Source of the DNA: Candidatus Shapirobacteria bacterium
Lineage (GTDB): Bacteria; Patescibacteriota; Microgenomatia; VGLL01
Assembly: GCA_016866735.1 (NCBI GenBank)
Contig: VGLL01000050.1
Span: 1-7,054 of the forward strand
Length of the DNA stretch: 7,054 nt
Direction: 5' to 3'
Part shown: in pieces, positions 1 through 4,889 of the stretch
How positions within the stretch are numbered: the first letter of the stretch is position 1
Layout: each line of letters opens with the position of its first letter
The notes under the pieces: model-generated
Told to the model about the DNA's origin: nothing
The model's input: the letters and a program-made list of their open reading frames with translations, nothing else
Database searches by the model: none
Made by a program: the position numbers and the translations under genes

Positions 1-130
1 AGGGAAGCTCTTCGGTAATAATTACCACCTTGTGTCCCCTCCTCGCCAACCGTTTCGCCACTTCCAAACCATGCTTCTCCACTCCTCCCACATGAGGCCA
101 AAAAAGACGGGAAAGGAAAAGAATATTCAT
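1..130 (-). CDS. Glycosyltransferase (GT-B, family 4-like), N-terminal fragment
   Basis: Only the first 43 codons lie in the window; the gene continues past the left edge. Reading from the ATG at 130-128, the protein starts MNILFLSRLFWPHVGGVEKH and goes on through an alpha helix (LEVAKRLARRGHKVVIIT). A beta strand, then a P-x-x-GG-x-E/x-H loop, then a helix ending in RRGH-x-V-x-I-x-T is the usual N-terminal Rossmann half of GT-B glycosyltransferases of the GT4 type, which move sugars from nucleotide donors to glycan or lipid acceptors. The start codon overlaps the stop codon of the upstream methyltransferase (ATGA at 130-127). No Shine-Dalgarno site is visible before it, so translation probably depends on re-initiation after the methyltransferase. 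The family call rests on this short segment; donor and acceptor cannot be told, and the catalytic C-terminal domain is not visible. Confidence 0.75.
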   Translation of the reverse strand, partial: MNILFLSRLFWPHVGGVEKHGLEVAKRLARRGHKVVIITEELP

Positions 131-873
131 GTTTTTTGAGTAACTAAAATTATTTGTGATTCACCAAAGAGCTTCACAAGAGTCCCGTCTATTAAACTAA
201 CGAGATCTGATATGGGCCCCTTTATAAATCTAATGAAATTGCTGGCCGTCCTATTCAAAAAAAGGAAATTTCTCAAAATTCCCTCTTCTCGCCGAACCTC
301 GAGCGTCTTAAACCCCCCTCGTTCACATAGCCCAATCAGCTCTTTTACAGAATACCTCCTTAAGTGACCAACTCTTCTATCAAATTCTCTTGCCAATCCC
401 AATTTAAAAAGTGGTGCATTAACCGAAGGAACTGTTATAATAGCTATCCCCTTTTCCTTAAGCAACCTTTTGATACTCTCTATCGCAATTTCATCCTTCC
501 TTAAGTGTTCGAGCACTTCACTGCAAAGGATAACATCGTATTTGCCGGTCAGAGCTTTAAGGGGAAACTTCATTGTTGCAAAGCTTAACCTATTCTCAAG
601 ACTCATCGCCTTGGCACTCTCCCTACAAGCGCTTATTGCTGTCGCCGAAATATCGACTCCTCTTACCTGCACTCCCCTACTAGCCAGAAAAAAGTCTAAT
701 GTGCCAACCCCACAACCAACATCTAAAATACTGACAGAGGAACCAAAACTCCCTAGATATTTTAGTAGCACATTGATAATATTCCTATACGTAAAATTCT
801 CAACGCCAATTGGCTTCCTTTGAATATGTATGCGGTTATGAAAATTTTCGTAGCGTTTACCTGGGGTTATCAT
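127..873 (-). CDS. Class I SAM-dependent methyltransferase (UbiG / Methyltransf_11-like)
   Basis: The 248-residue protein has a class I methyltransferase core. The SAM-binding motif I is ILDVGCGVG at residues 49-57, the acidic residue ending strand 2 is D74 in GVDIS, and the DVILCSEVLEHL block at 113-124 is the motif IV region. A VGHLRRYS stretch (168-175) followed by a helix and strand is common in small methyltransferases found in glycan and O-antigen clusters. Together with the coupled glycosyltransferase, this suggests a role in surface polysaccharide or glycolipid modification, but the substrate is unknown. A GAGAG (884-880) lies 6 nt before the ATG and may serve as a weak ribosome site. 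The first about 30 residues (basic, with an HNRIH-x-QRKP stretch) precede the fold. The gene is AT-rich (19 of 60 bases are G/C in 721-780), unlike the genes to the right, which hints at acquisition. The methyltransferase fold is secure; the specific role is inferred. Confidence 0.88.
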   Translation of the reverse strand: MITPGKRYENFHNRIHIQRKPIGVENFTYRNIINVLLKYLGSFGSSVSILDVGCGVGTLDFFLASRGVQVRGVDISATAISACRESAKAMSLENRLSFATMKFPLKALTGKYDVILCSEVLEHLRKDEIAIESIKRLLKEKGIAIITVPSVNAPLFKLGLAREFDRRVGHLRRYSVKELIGLCERGGFKTLEVRREEGILRNFLFLNRTASNFIRFIKGPISDLVSLIDGTLVKLFGESQIILVTQKT

Positions 874-895
874 ATTTTTCTCTCAAAATACAGGC

Positions 896-925
896 TTGAC
901 AACACGCCTTATATTATGCCATCAT
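896..925 (+). promoter_or_regulatory. Tentative promoter for the secreted hydrolase
   Basis: A perfect -35 hexamer TTGACA at 896-901 is followed, after 18 bp, by CATCAT at 920-925, which matches the -10 consensus at 4 of 6 positions including A2 and T6. This would start transcription around 932, just before the ATG at 936, with no room for a Shine-Dalgarno site, and none is seen. The AT-rich TATATTAT at 910-917 is a better-looking -10 but sits too close to the -35 (8-10 bp). The same 62-bp gap must also hold the promoter of the divergent methyltransferase, for which no convincing pair was found. Confidence 0.3.
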
Positions 926-935
926 TCAAGTCAGT

Positions 936-2951
936 ATGCGAGGAAGGTTCCTGCCACTTTTCCTTTTCGCTTGCGTGTTTTTCTTCCCCGCTCCGGTAAA
1001 AGGAGCAGTCTTATTTAGAGATGATTTCAATTCTGGAAACGCTAATAATTGGATTGTTCCGCGAAATACGTGCTTAATAGCCCAGTGGCAAGTTAGAGAG
1101 CGGACTACAGGAAATTGGAAATATGGAATGGCCATCTCGAACGAAGGCTGCATTTCAGAAACTACTCCAAGTGACACAGTATGGAATAACGAGTGGCAAG
1201 ATTATATTTTTCAGGTCGATGTCACACTTGTCGGTGGAACCGACAAACACCTAGCTTTCCGCTACATCGATTCATCGAATTGGTACGACATAAAGTTTTT
1301 TCCAAACAATATACTTCTCCAAAGAGTAGTTGGCGGGAGGGAATTGGGTTGGGCAGAAAAGTTCGGTCTTAATTTCGCAAACGGCCAGACATATCGCATA
1401 AAGATTTATCTGGAAGGCAGGCAAATTTTAATTTATGTGGATGGCGTTCTGGTTTTAGATTTTCTAAATGAATTTCCTCGATACAGCAACGATCCTTTCT
1501 TGGTCGGAGGACGACCAGCCCCTCAATGCGCTACCGGAGCTGACCGCAACTCTGAAGTTTGGTACGATAATATATTAGTTTGTGATTTATCGGGCTGCGA
1601 CGAGCCTACTCCGACCCCGACGCCGACTGAAACTCCTACTCCGACCCCTACGGCAACCCCAACACCCACTCCGACTTTGACTCCGACCCCAACTCTTACT
1701 CCCACTCTTACTCCGACTCCTACGCCTAAACCACTAGTTGTGGTTATTCCGGGCCTAGGCGCAAGCTGGAATCCGGAAGCGCTTCTGAGCTGCAATTTAG
1801 ATAACACCAGCGGCAGCTGGTCGCTTGCCCCGTACGCGGAATCCGCCTACCGGCCCCTTCTTGACGCTCTCAAGAACGCCGGCGTCAACCACCAGCTTTT
1901 TGCCTACGACTGGCGCCGAGAAATGAAAGACGCCGCCCCGGTTTTGGCTACTTTCTTAGACAAAAACCTGGTGGCCGGTCAATCGGCCAACTTGGTTGGC
2001 CATTCCTTAGGCGGCTTAGTTAGCCGGGCATATCTAGAAAAGGAAGGGGGAAATAACCGGCTCGACAAACTTTTAACCGCGGGCTCACCTCACCGCGGCG
2101 CTCCGGCGGTTTATTACCCCTGGGAGGGCGGCGAGGTTCCGCGCAGCGATCTTGCCCAATGGCTGGCGATTAACCTTTTAATTTACCATTGCCGCAAGCC
2201 TGGAGAAACTCCAAGACAGGTTATTCAACGGATCGCTCCCTCGCTCGGCGACCTCCTGCCAATTGATCCTTACCTGAAAGACTGGAAAACAGGAATTTTA
2301 AAACCAATCGAAAAAATGATTGAGAAAAACCGCTGGCTAACAACTAATTTTCCACCCTCCTTTGGCGTAACCGTGGGCACACTTTCCGGCAACGGCTTTG
2401 ACACGCTGGAAAATATCAGATTTAAGCCGCGCACGCGCCTTGACACTCTTTTAGGCAACTGGGTGGATGGCAAACCAGCCGGTCAGGAGAAAACTACCGC
2501 CGGCGACGGCACGGTGCTTAGGAAAAGCAGCGAGCTTGCGGATGCCCAAAATATTATCCTTAACCAAACTCACGGCGGTTTAATCGCCTCTTCCGAGGGT
2601 ATTAACGAAATCTTTGGATTCCTGGGTCTTGGCAGTTATCCCTTTTCCTCACAATTCATAGAGCCGCAATCGGCTCTTCTAGTCATTACCTATCCGGCCC
2701 AAACGAAAATTACCGGTCCGGATAATCGGGAAAGTGAGGATAATCGCGGGATGATTACCATATTCAATCCCAGAAAAGGCGAATATCGCTTAAAGATCAA
2801 GCCGCAGAAAGAAGACTCACTCGTTATTGTCGGCCAATTTATCAAGGATAAAATCTTCTGGAAGGAATACTCGCTGAAAGGAAAGGGAGAAAGACAACTC
2901 AAGCTTATTTTCAACCCCGCCTCTCCCCTCGAAAACCCCGTTGGGCTTTAA
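936..2951 (+). CDS. Secreted ConA-like / Thr-Pro linker / LCAT-like alpha/beta hydrolase
   Basis: The 671-residue protein has a modular layout. Residues 1-23 are a signal peptide (RGR, a Leu/Phe-rich core, then a VKG-A site). Residues 25-220 look like a concanavalin A/laminin-G-like beta sandwich, starting VLFRDDFNSG and ending EVWYDNILV. Residues 224-266 are a Thr-Pro linker. Residues 267-565 form an alpha/beta hydrolase resembling lecithin:cholesterol acyltransferase-type lipases: PGLGASWN near the oxyanion hole (272-279), nucleophile elbow GHSLGG (355-360, Ser357), GDGTV (523-527, probable acid Asp524) and His546 in NQTHGG. Residues 580-671 look like a small beta-rich C-terminal domain. 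The predicted role is an exported esterase, lipase or acyltransferase, with the N-terminal domain perhaps binding sugar; the substrate is unknown. No sortase motif or C-terminal membrane anchor is seen. GC content rises sharply after the linker. Signal peptidase I is encoded just downstream, though on its own promoter. Confidence 0.85.
   Translation: MRGRFLPLFLFACVFFFPAPVKGAVLFRDDFNSGNANNWIVPRNTCLIAQWQVRERTTGNWKYGMAISNEGCISETTPSDTVWNNEWQDYIFQVDVTLVGGTDKHLAFRYIDSSNWYDIKFFPNNILLQRVVGGRELGWAEKFGLNFANGQTYRIKIYLEGRQILIYVDGVLVLDFLNEFPRYSNDPFLVGGRPAPQCATGADRNSEVWYDNILVCDLSGCDEPTPTPTPTETPTPTPTATPTPTPTLTPTPTLTPTLTPTPTPKPLVVVIPGLGASWNPEALLSCNLDNTSGSWSLAPYAESAYRPLLDALKNAGVNHQLFAYDWRREMKDAAPVLATFLDKNLVAGQSANLVGHSLGGLVSRAYLEKEGGNNRLDKLLTAGSPHRGAPAVYYPWEGGEVPRSDLAQWLAINLLIYHCRKPGETPRQVIQRIAPSLGDLLPIDPYLKDWKTGILKPIEKMIEKNRWLTTNFPPSFGVTVGTLSGNGFDTLENIRFKPRTRLDTLLGNWVDGKPAGQEKTTAGDGTVLRKSSELADAQNIILNQTHGGLIASSEGINEIFGFLGLGSYPFSSQFIEPQSALLVITYPAQTKITGPDNRESEDNRGMITIFNPRKGEYRLKIKPQKEDSLVIVGQFIKDKIFWKEYSLKGKGERQLKLIFNPASPLENPVGL
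1605..1733 (+). repeat. Low-complexity ACN-CCN tract encoding a Thr-Pro linker
   Basis: About 43 codons alternate threonine and proline (with occasional Glu, Ala, Leu and a final Lys) between the two folded domains of the hydrolase. Codons are varied (ACT, ACC, ACG, ACA with CCG, CCC, CCT, CCA), so the repeat is kept at protein level more than as an exact DNA repeat. Such linkers are extended, protease-resistant and often O-glycosylated in secreted enzymes. The tract is a likely site of slippage-driven length change between strains. The opposite strand stays open as a Val-Gly repeat, which is an artefact. Confidence 0.9.
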
Positions 2952-2968
2952 ATAAAAATGTGCTCGTG

Positions 2969-3022
2969 CCTGGATTCGAACCCCAAAGTATGCTTCCGGA
3001 CGCAACTTCGGGGCAGGCCAGG
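2969..3022 (-). other. Structured hairpin with tRNA T-arm signature, 3' of tRNA-Val
   Basis: Read on the minus strand, CCTGG (3022-3018) pairs perfectly with CCAGG (2973-2969), and CCCCGAAG (3013-3006) pairs with CTTTGGGG (2988-2981), enclosing a 17-nt apical loop. The internal loop on the 3' side is TTCGAAT, so the text GGTTCGAATCC reads as a perfect tRNA T-arm core. The inner stem has one G-U wobble on the minus strand; on the plus strand the same position would be an A-C mismatch, so minus-strand transcription, in line with the tRNA, is favoured. A T-rich run TTTTTATTT (2958-2950) follows 10 nt after the stem, which is too far for a standard intrinsic terminator. It could be a tRNA 3' trailer structure, a tRNA remnant or an imperfect terminator. 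No matching 5' acceptor strand was found, so it is not called as a tRNA. Confidence 0.4.
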
Positions 3023-3035
3023 GACCTTTCGCGGG

Positions 3036-3109
3036 TGGGCACTGGGGGATTTGGACCTCCGACCTCTGCAATGTGAATGCAGCGCTCTAGCCAGCTGAGC
3101 TAAGTGCCC
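3036..3109 (-). tRNA. tRNA-Val (anticodon CAC), CCA not encoded
   Basis: The cloverleaf folds on the minus strand. The acceptor GGGCACT pairs with AGTGCCC over 7 perfect bp, the D-stem is GCTC/GAGC with loop AGCTGGCTA (G18-G19 present), and the anticodon stem is CTGCA/TGCAG. The anticodon loop is TTCACAT, giving CAC (complement of 3073-3075), which reads the valine codon GUG. The variable loop is AGGTC, with C48 able to pair with G15. The T-arm is unusual: stem GGAGG/CCCCC has an A51-C63 mismatch, and the loop is TCCAAAT, so position 55, nearly always U (pseudouridine), is C. The discriminator A73 is followed by CCC, so CCA would be added after transcription. A good promoter lies upstream. 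The rest of the fold is intact, so it is probably functional. Confidence 0.88.
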
Positions 3110-3124
3110 TCATTCGGTGCCTTT

Positions 3125-3153
3125 ATTTTACCAAACTCCCCCTTGCATCTCAA
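3125..3153 (-). promoter_or_regulatory. Promoter of tRNA-Val
   Basis: On the minus strand TTGAGA (3153-3148, 5 of 6 to TTGACA) is followed after 17 bp by TAAAAT (3130-3125, 5 of 6 to TATAAT). The expected start is near 3118, about 9 nt before the mature tRNA 5' end at 3109. Its -35 box touches the -35 region of the divergent lepB promoter. Confidence 0.7.
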
Positions 3154-3172
3154 GGAAAAGAGAAACTATAAT
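3143..3172 (+). promoter_or_regulatory. Promoter of lepB, leaderless type
   Basis: A perfect TATAAT lies at 3167-3172, with a weak -35 TTGCAT at 3143-3148 (18-bp spacer). Only 7 nt (TTTCCCC) separate the -10 box from the ATG at 3180, so transcription should start at or within a base of the A of the start codon. That leaves no room for a ribosome-binding site. This also rules out the in-frame GTG at 3117 as the start, because it lies upstream of the promoter. Confidence 0.7.
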
Positions 3173-3179
3173 TTTCCCC

Positions 3180-3761
3180 ATGGCCGAAGTTTTGAAAAAA
3201 CTGGGGGCGGTTTTTTTGGACATTTTTCAGACCGTTGTCCTCGCCCTTTCGATTTTTGTCATCAGCTATCTATTTTTGTTCGCTCCTCACCAGGTCAAAG
3301 GCGGCTCTATGCTGCCTAATTTCCATAACGGCGAGTTTCTCTTAACCGACAAGCTGACTTATCGGCTGCGGTCGCCAGTCAGAGGCGAAGTCGTCGTTTT
3401 CAAGGCGCCGCCTTCCGAGGCCTGCGCGGAAATCGAATGCGAGTATATTAAAAGAGTCGTTGGCCTGCCAGGCGAAAAAATCAAAATTGAAAACGGAAGA
3501 ATCTACATCAACGAGCAACTCTTAATAGAGCCCTATGTTGGAGATGATATTAGAACCCAGGCCGGCGGTATTTTGCGCGAGGGAGTGGATGTCGTTGTCC
3601 CCCAAGACGACTTTTTGGTTTTAGGCGACAACCGGCCTCATTCCCGTGACGGCCGCGAGTTTGGCCCCATTAAAAAAGAAGCGATTGTCGGTCGGGCCTT
3701 TATACGCTACTGGCCTTTTAACCGCCTCGGTAAAATTCCTGCGGTCCACTATGAGTTATAA
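3180..3761 (+). CDS. lepB: Signal peptidase I (S26 family)
   Basis: LepB cleaves signal peptides from exported proteins at the outer face of the membrane using a Ser/Lys dyad. Starting at the ATG at 3180, the protein has 193 residues. A single N-terminal membrane helix spans about residues 10-35. Box B is GGSMLPNF with nucleophile Ser43. Box D is YIKRVVGLPGE with the general base Lys91. Box E is GDNRPHSRDGREFG (149-162), with the conserved Ser155, Asp157 and Arg159 present and Gly158 where Ser is more usual. One membrane segment and this size are typical of Gram-positive-like and CPR enzymes. Two cysteines (82 and 87) flank a short insertion before box D and might form a disulfide. The ATG at 3180 is chosen over an upstream GTG at 3117 because MAEVLKK leads directly into the membrane helix and the promoter lies between the two. 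Its end overlaps the convergent parB by 6 bp. Confidence 0.93.
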   Translation: MAEVLKKLGAVFLDIFQTVVLALSIFVISYLFLFAPHQVKGGSMLPNFHNGEFLLTDKLTYRLRSPVRGEVVVFKAPPSEACAEIECEYIKRVVGLPGEKIKIENGRIYINEQLLIEPYVGDDIRTQAGGILREGVDVVVPQDDFLVLGDNRPHSRDGREFGPIKKEAIVGRAFIRYWPFNRLGKIPAVHYEL

Positions 3762-4592
3762 GTGAGGCTTGCCGGTGAGAGCACGATAGGCTTTCTGCAA
3801 AATCGCTTCTGTCTGGCGAATATCGCCCCTGATAAAAATAGTGATGAAACTCTTCACCCGGGAGCGGACTAGTTTCACCTGGACTTTTTTACCTCCCCCC
3901 AGCGCTTTGGCGATCTCTTCTCTCATCCGGTCAATTTCTTCATGCAAAACTACCTGATCGCGGCCGGTGTCCTCGGCCAGCTTCTTGCCGACGGTGCCCA
4001 TGCGCCTGGCTAAATCCTCGGCCCGCCGCACTGTCCCCTGCTCTCGCAAAAGGACCTTGTAGGCGTCAATAATCAACCGCGGCTCACCAATGCCCAAAAG
4101 CGCGCGGGCGTGGCCCTCGGTGATAAGGCTGGAAACGAGGCCGTCCTTGACTGCATCCGGAAGCGCCAGGAGACGCAGGCTGTTGGAAACATAGGGAATA
4201 CTTTTGCCCACCCGCCGGGCAATCTCGGCCGAAGACAGGCCAAATTCGTCAACCAATCTTTGAAAGGCCTTGGCCCGTTCAAGCGCCGGCAAATCGGCCC
4301 GCTGGACATTTTCCACGATGGCCATTTCAAGCATCCCCCTTGGGGTCGTCTCCCGCACGACGCAGGAAAGCTCCTTTAGGCCAACGACTTTGGCCGCCCG
4401 CCAGCGCCTCTCGCCGGCAATAATCTGGAAACCGGCCGGGGTCTTGGCGACAATTAAGGGTTCGAGGACGCCGTGCACCCGGATGGAATCCACCAAATCA
4501 ACAATGCTCTCGGGGGTAATCACCCCGCGGGGCTGGAGGGGATTAGCCTGAAGCTCGTCTACCGGAATCTTGATAATCTGATCGTCGGCCAT
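3756..4592 (-). CDS. parB: ParB/Spo0J-family chromosome partition protein
   Basis: ParB binds parS sites near the origin, spreads as a CTP-dependent DNA clamp and works with ParA in segregation. The 278-residue protein has the family layout. The N-terminal nuclease-like/CTP-binding domain carries IPVDELQANPLQPR (9-22), GERRWRAAK (60-68, the arginine-rich box) and ENVQR (94-98). A helix-turn-helix follows at about 118-145 (LSSAEIARRVGKSIPYVSNS), and then a charged C-terminal dimerisation region. It starts 1 nt after the rpmA stop codon (TAG-T-ATG), with a GGTGG (4606-4602) 9 nt before the ATG that can act as ribosome site, so it is co-transcribed with rpmA. No parA gene and no recognisable parS palindrome were seen in this window. 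Noc is a possible alternative family member. The gene is GC-rich (41 of 60 in 4381-4440). Confidence 0.92.
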   Translation of the reverse strand: MADDQIIKIPVDELQANPLQPRGVITPESIVDLVDSIRVHGVLEPLIVAKTPAGFQIIAGERRWRAAKVVGLKELSCVVRETTPRGMLEMAIVENVQRADLPALERAKAFQRLVDEFGLSSAEIARRVGKSIPYVSNSLRLLALPDAVKDGLVSSLITEGHARALLGIGEPRLIIDAYKVLLREQGTVRRAEDLARRMGTVGKKLAEDTGRDQVVLHEEIDRMREEIAKALGGGKKVQVKLVRSRVKSFITIFIRGDIRQTEAILQKAYRALTGKPHL

Positions 4593-4593
4593 A

Positions 4594-4842
4594 CTAGCTT
4601 ACCACCCTGACCATTTTCTTGCCTAATTTTCGGAAAAATTCCACGGTGCCTTTTTTTAAGGCAAAAAGAGTGAAATCCCGACCCGTTTTAACATTTTCCC
4701 CGGCATAAAAGAGACTGCCGCGCTGCCTGATGATAATTTGGCCCGGGGAAACAACCTTGCCGCCGTAAGCTTTCACACCGAGTCGCTTTCCTGGCCGCCT
4801 TGGTTTCTGGCTGGTTTTGCCCGCTGCTTTAGTTTTAGACAT
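4594..4842 (-). CDS. rpmA: 50S ribosomal protein L27
   Basis: L27 sits in the large ribosomal subunit with its N-terminal tail reaching toward the peptidyl transferase centre. The 82-residue protein has the conserved core KRLGVKAYGGK (residues 19-29), VSPGQIIIRQRG, the AGENV turn and GRDFTLFAL. In place of the usual tail STRNGRDSEA (E. coli) it has KTSQKPRRPG at the same spacing, so the normally well-conserved NGRDS is lost while the tail remains basic. A GGAG (4851-4848) lies 5 nt before the ATG, and the gene has its own promoter in the 43-nt gap behind rplU. rplU-rpmA adjacency is the common bacterial order, and parB follows by 1 nt. The identity is secure; only the tail is atypical. Confidence 0.95.
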   Translation of the reverse strand: MSKTKAAGKTSQKPRRPGKRLGVKAYGGKVVSPGQIIIRQRGSLFYAGENVKTGRDFTLFALKKGTVEFFRKLGKKMVRVVS

Positions 4843-4847
4843 AAGTT

Positions 4848-4851
4848 CTCC
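4848..4851 (-). promoter_or_regulatory. Shine-Dalgarno site of rpmA
   Basis: GGAG on the minus strand, 5 nt before the ATG at 4842, within TTGGAGAACTTATG. It is the clearest ribosome-binding site in the window and sits at the very start of the predicted transcript (about 4853). It shows that this organism still uses anti-SD pairing for some genes, in contrast to the leaderless lepB, rplU and ATPase. Confidence 0.7.
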
Positions 4852-4859
4852 AATGCAGA

Positions 4860-4889
4860 ATTATATTGTATTATGGGCTAAAAAGTCAA
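4860..4889 (-). promoter_or_regulatory. Internal promoter of rpmA-parB
   Basis: TTGACT (4889-4884, 5 of 6 to the -35 consensus) is followed after 18 bp by a perfect TATAAT (4865-4860). The -35 box overlaps the TGA stop codon of rplU (4888-4886). The expected start is near 4853, giving a leader of about 11 nt that contains just the GGAG site. This lets rpmA and parB be expressed apart from rplU. Confidence 0.75.

Noticed and set aside
1523..1807. Open frame on the minus strand encoding a Val-Gly repeat.
   Set aside because: It is the mirror of the Thr-Pro repeat (ACN-CCN codons read in antisense) and has no family features or ribosome site.
2957..3035. A second complete tRNA gene on the minus strand, suggested by GGTTCGAATCC.
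   Set aside because: The 3' acceptor strand CACGAGC would need GCTCGTG about 65 nt upstream, which is absent, and no D-arm or anticodon arm with U33 forms. Kept only as a structured element.
3117..3179. Longer signal peptidase starting at GTG 3117 (21 extra residues).
   Set aside because: The extension is Pro/Cys-rich and unlike the family, overlaps the tRNA promoter and lies upstream of the TATAAT at 3167-3172.
2950..3300. The 3' end of a tmRNA (ssrA) at the T-arm-like sequence.
   Set aside because: The 5' half would have to lie some 300 nt upstream on the minus strand, inside lepB and the tRNA, and no tag-peptide frame or matching acceptor is seen.
3868..3884. GTTTCACCTGG near the parB 3' end as a parS half-site.
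   Set aside because: Only a TTTCAC half resembles the consensus; the other half (GTGAAA) is missing.
4337..4346. CCCCTTGGGG palindrome inside parB as a possible binding site.
   Set aside because: It is explained by codons of the protein, and a 10-bp palindrome of G/C runs is expected in such GC-rich sequence. It does not resemble parS.
4886..4888. UGA recoding to glycine, as in some CPR lineages.
   Set aside because: TGA ends rplU and the methyltransferase exactly at their family-typical lengths, and no gene here reads through an in-frame TGA.
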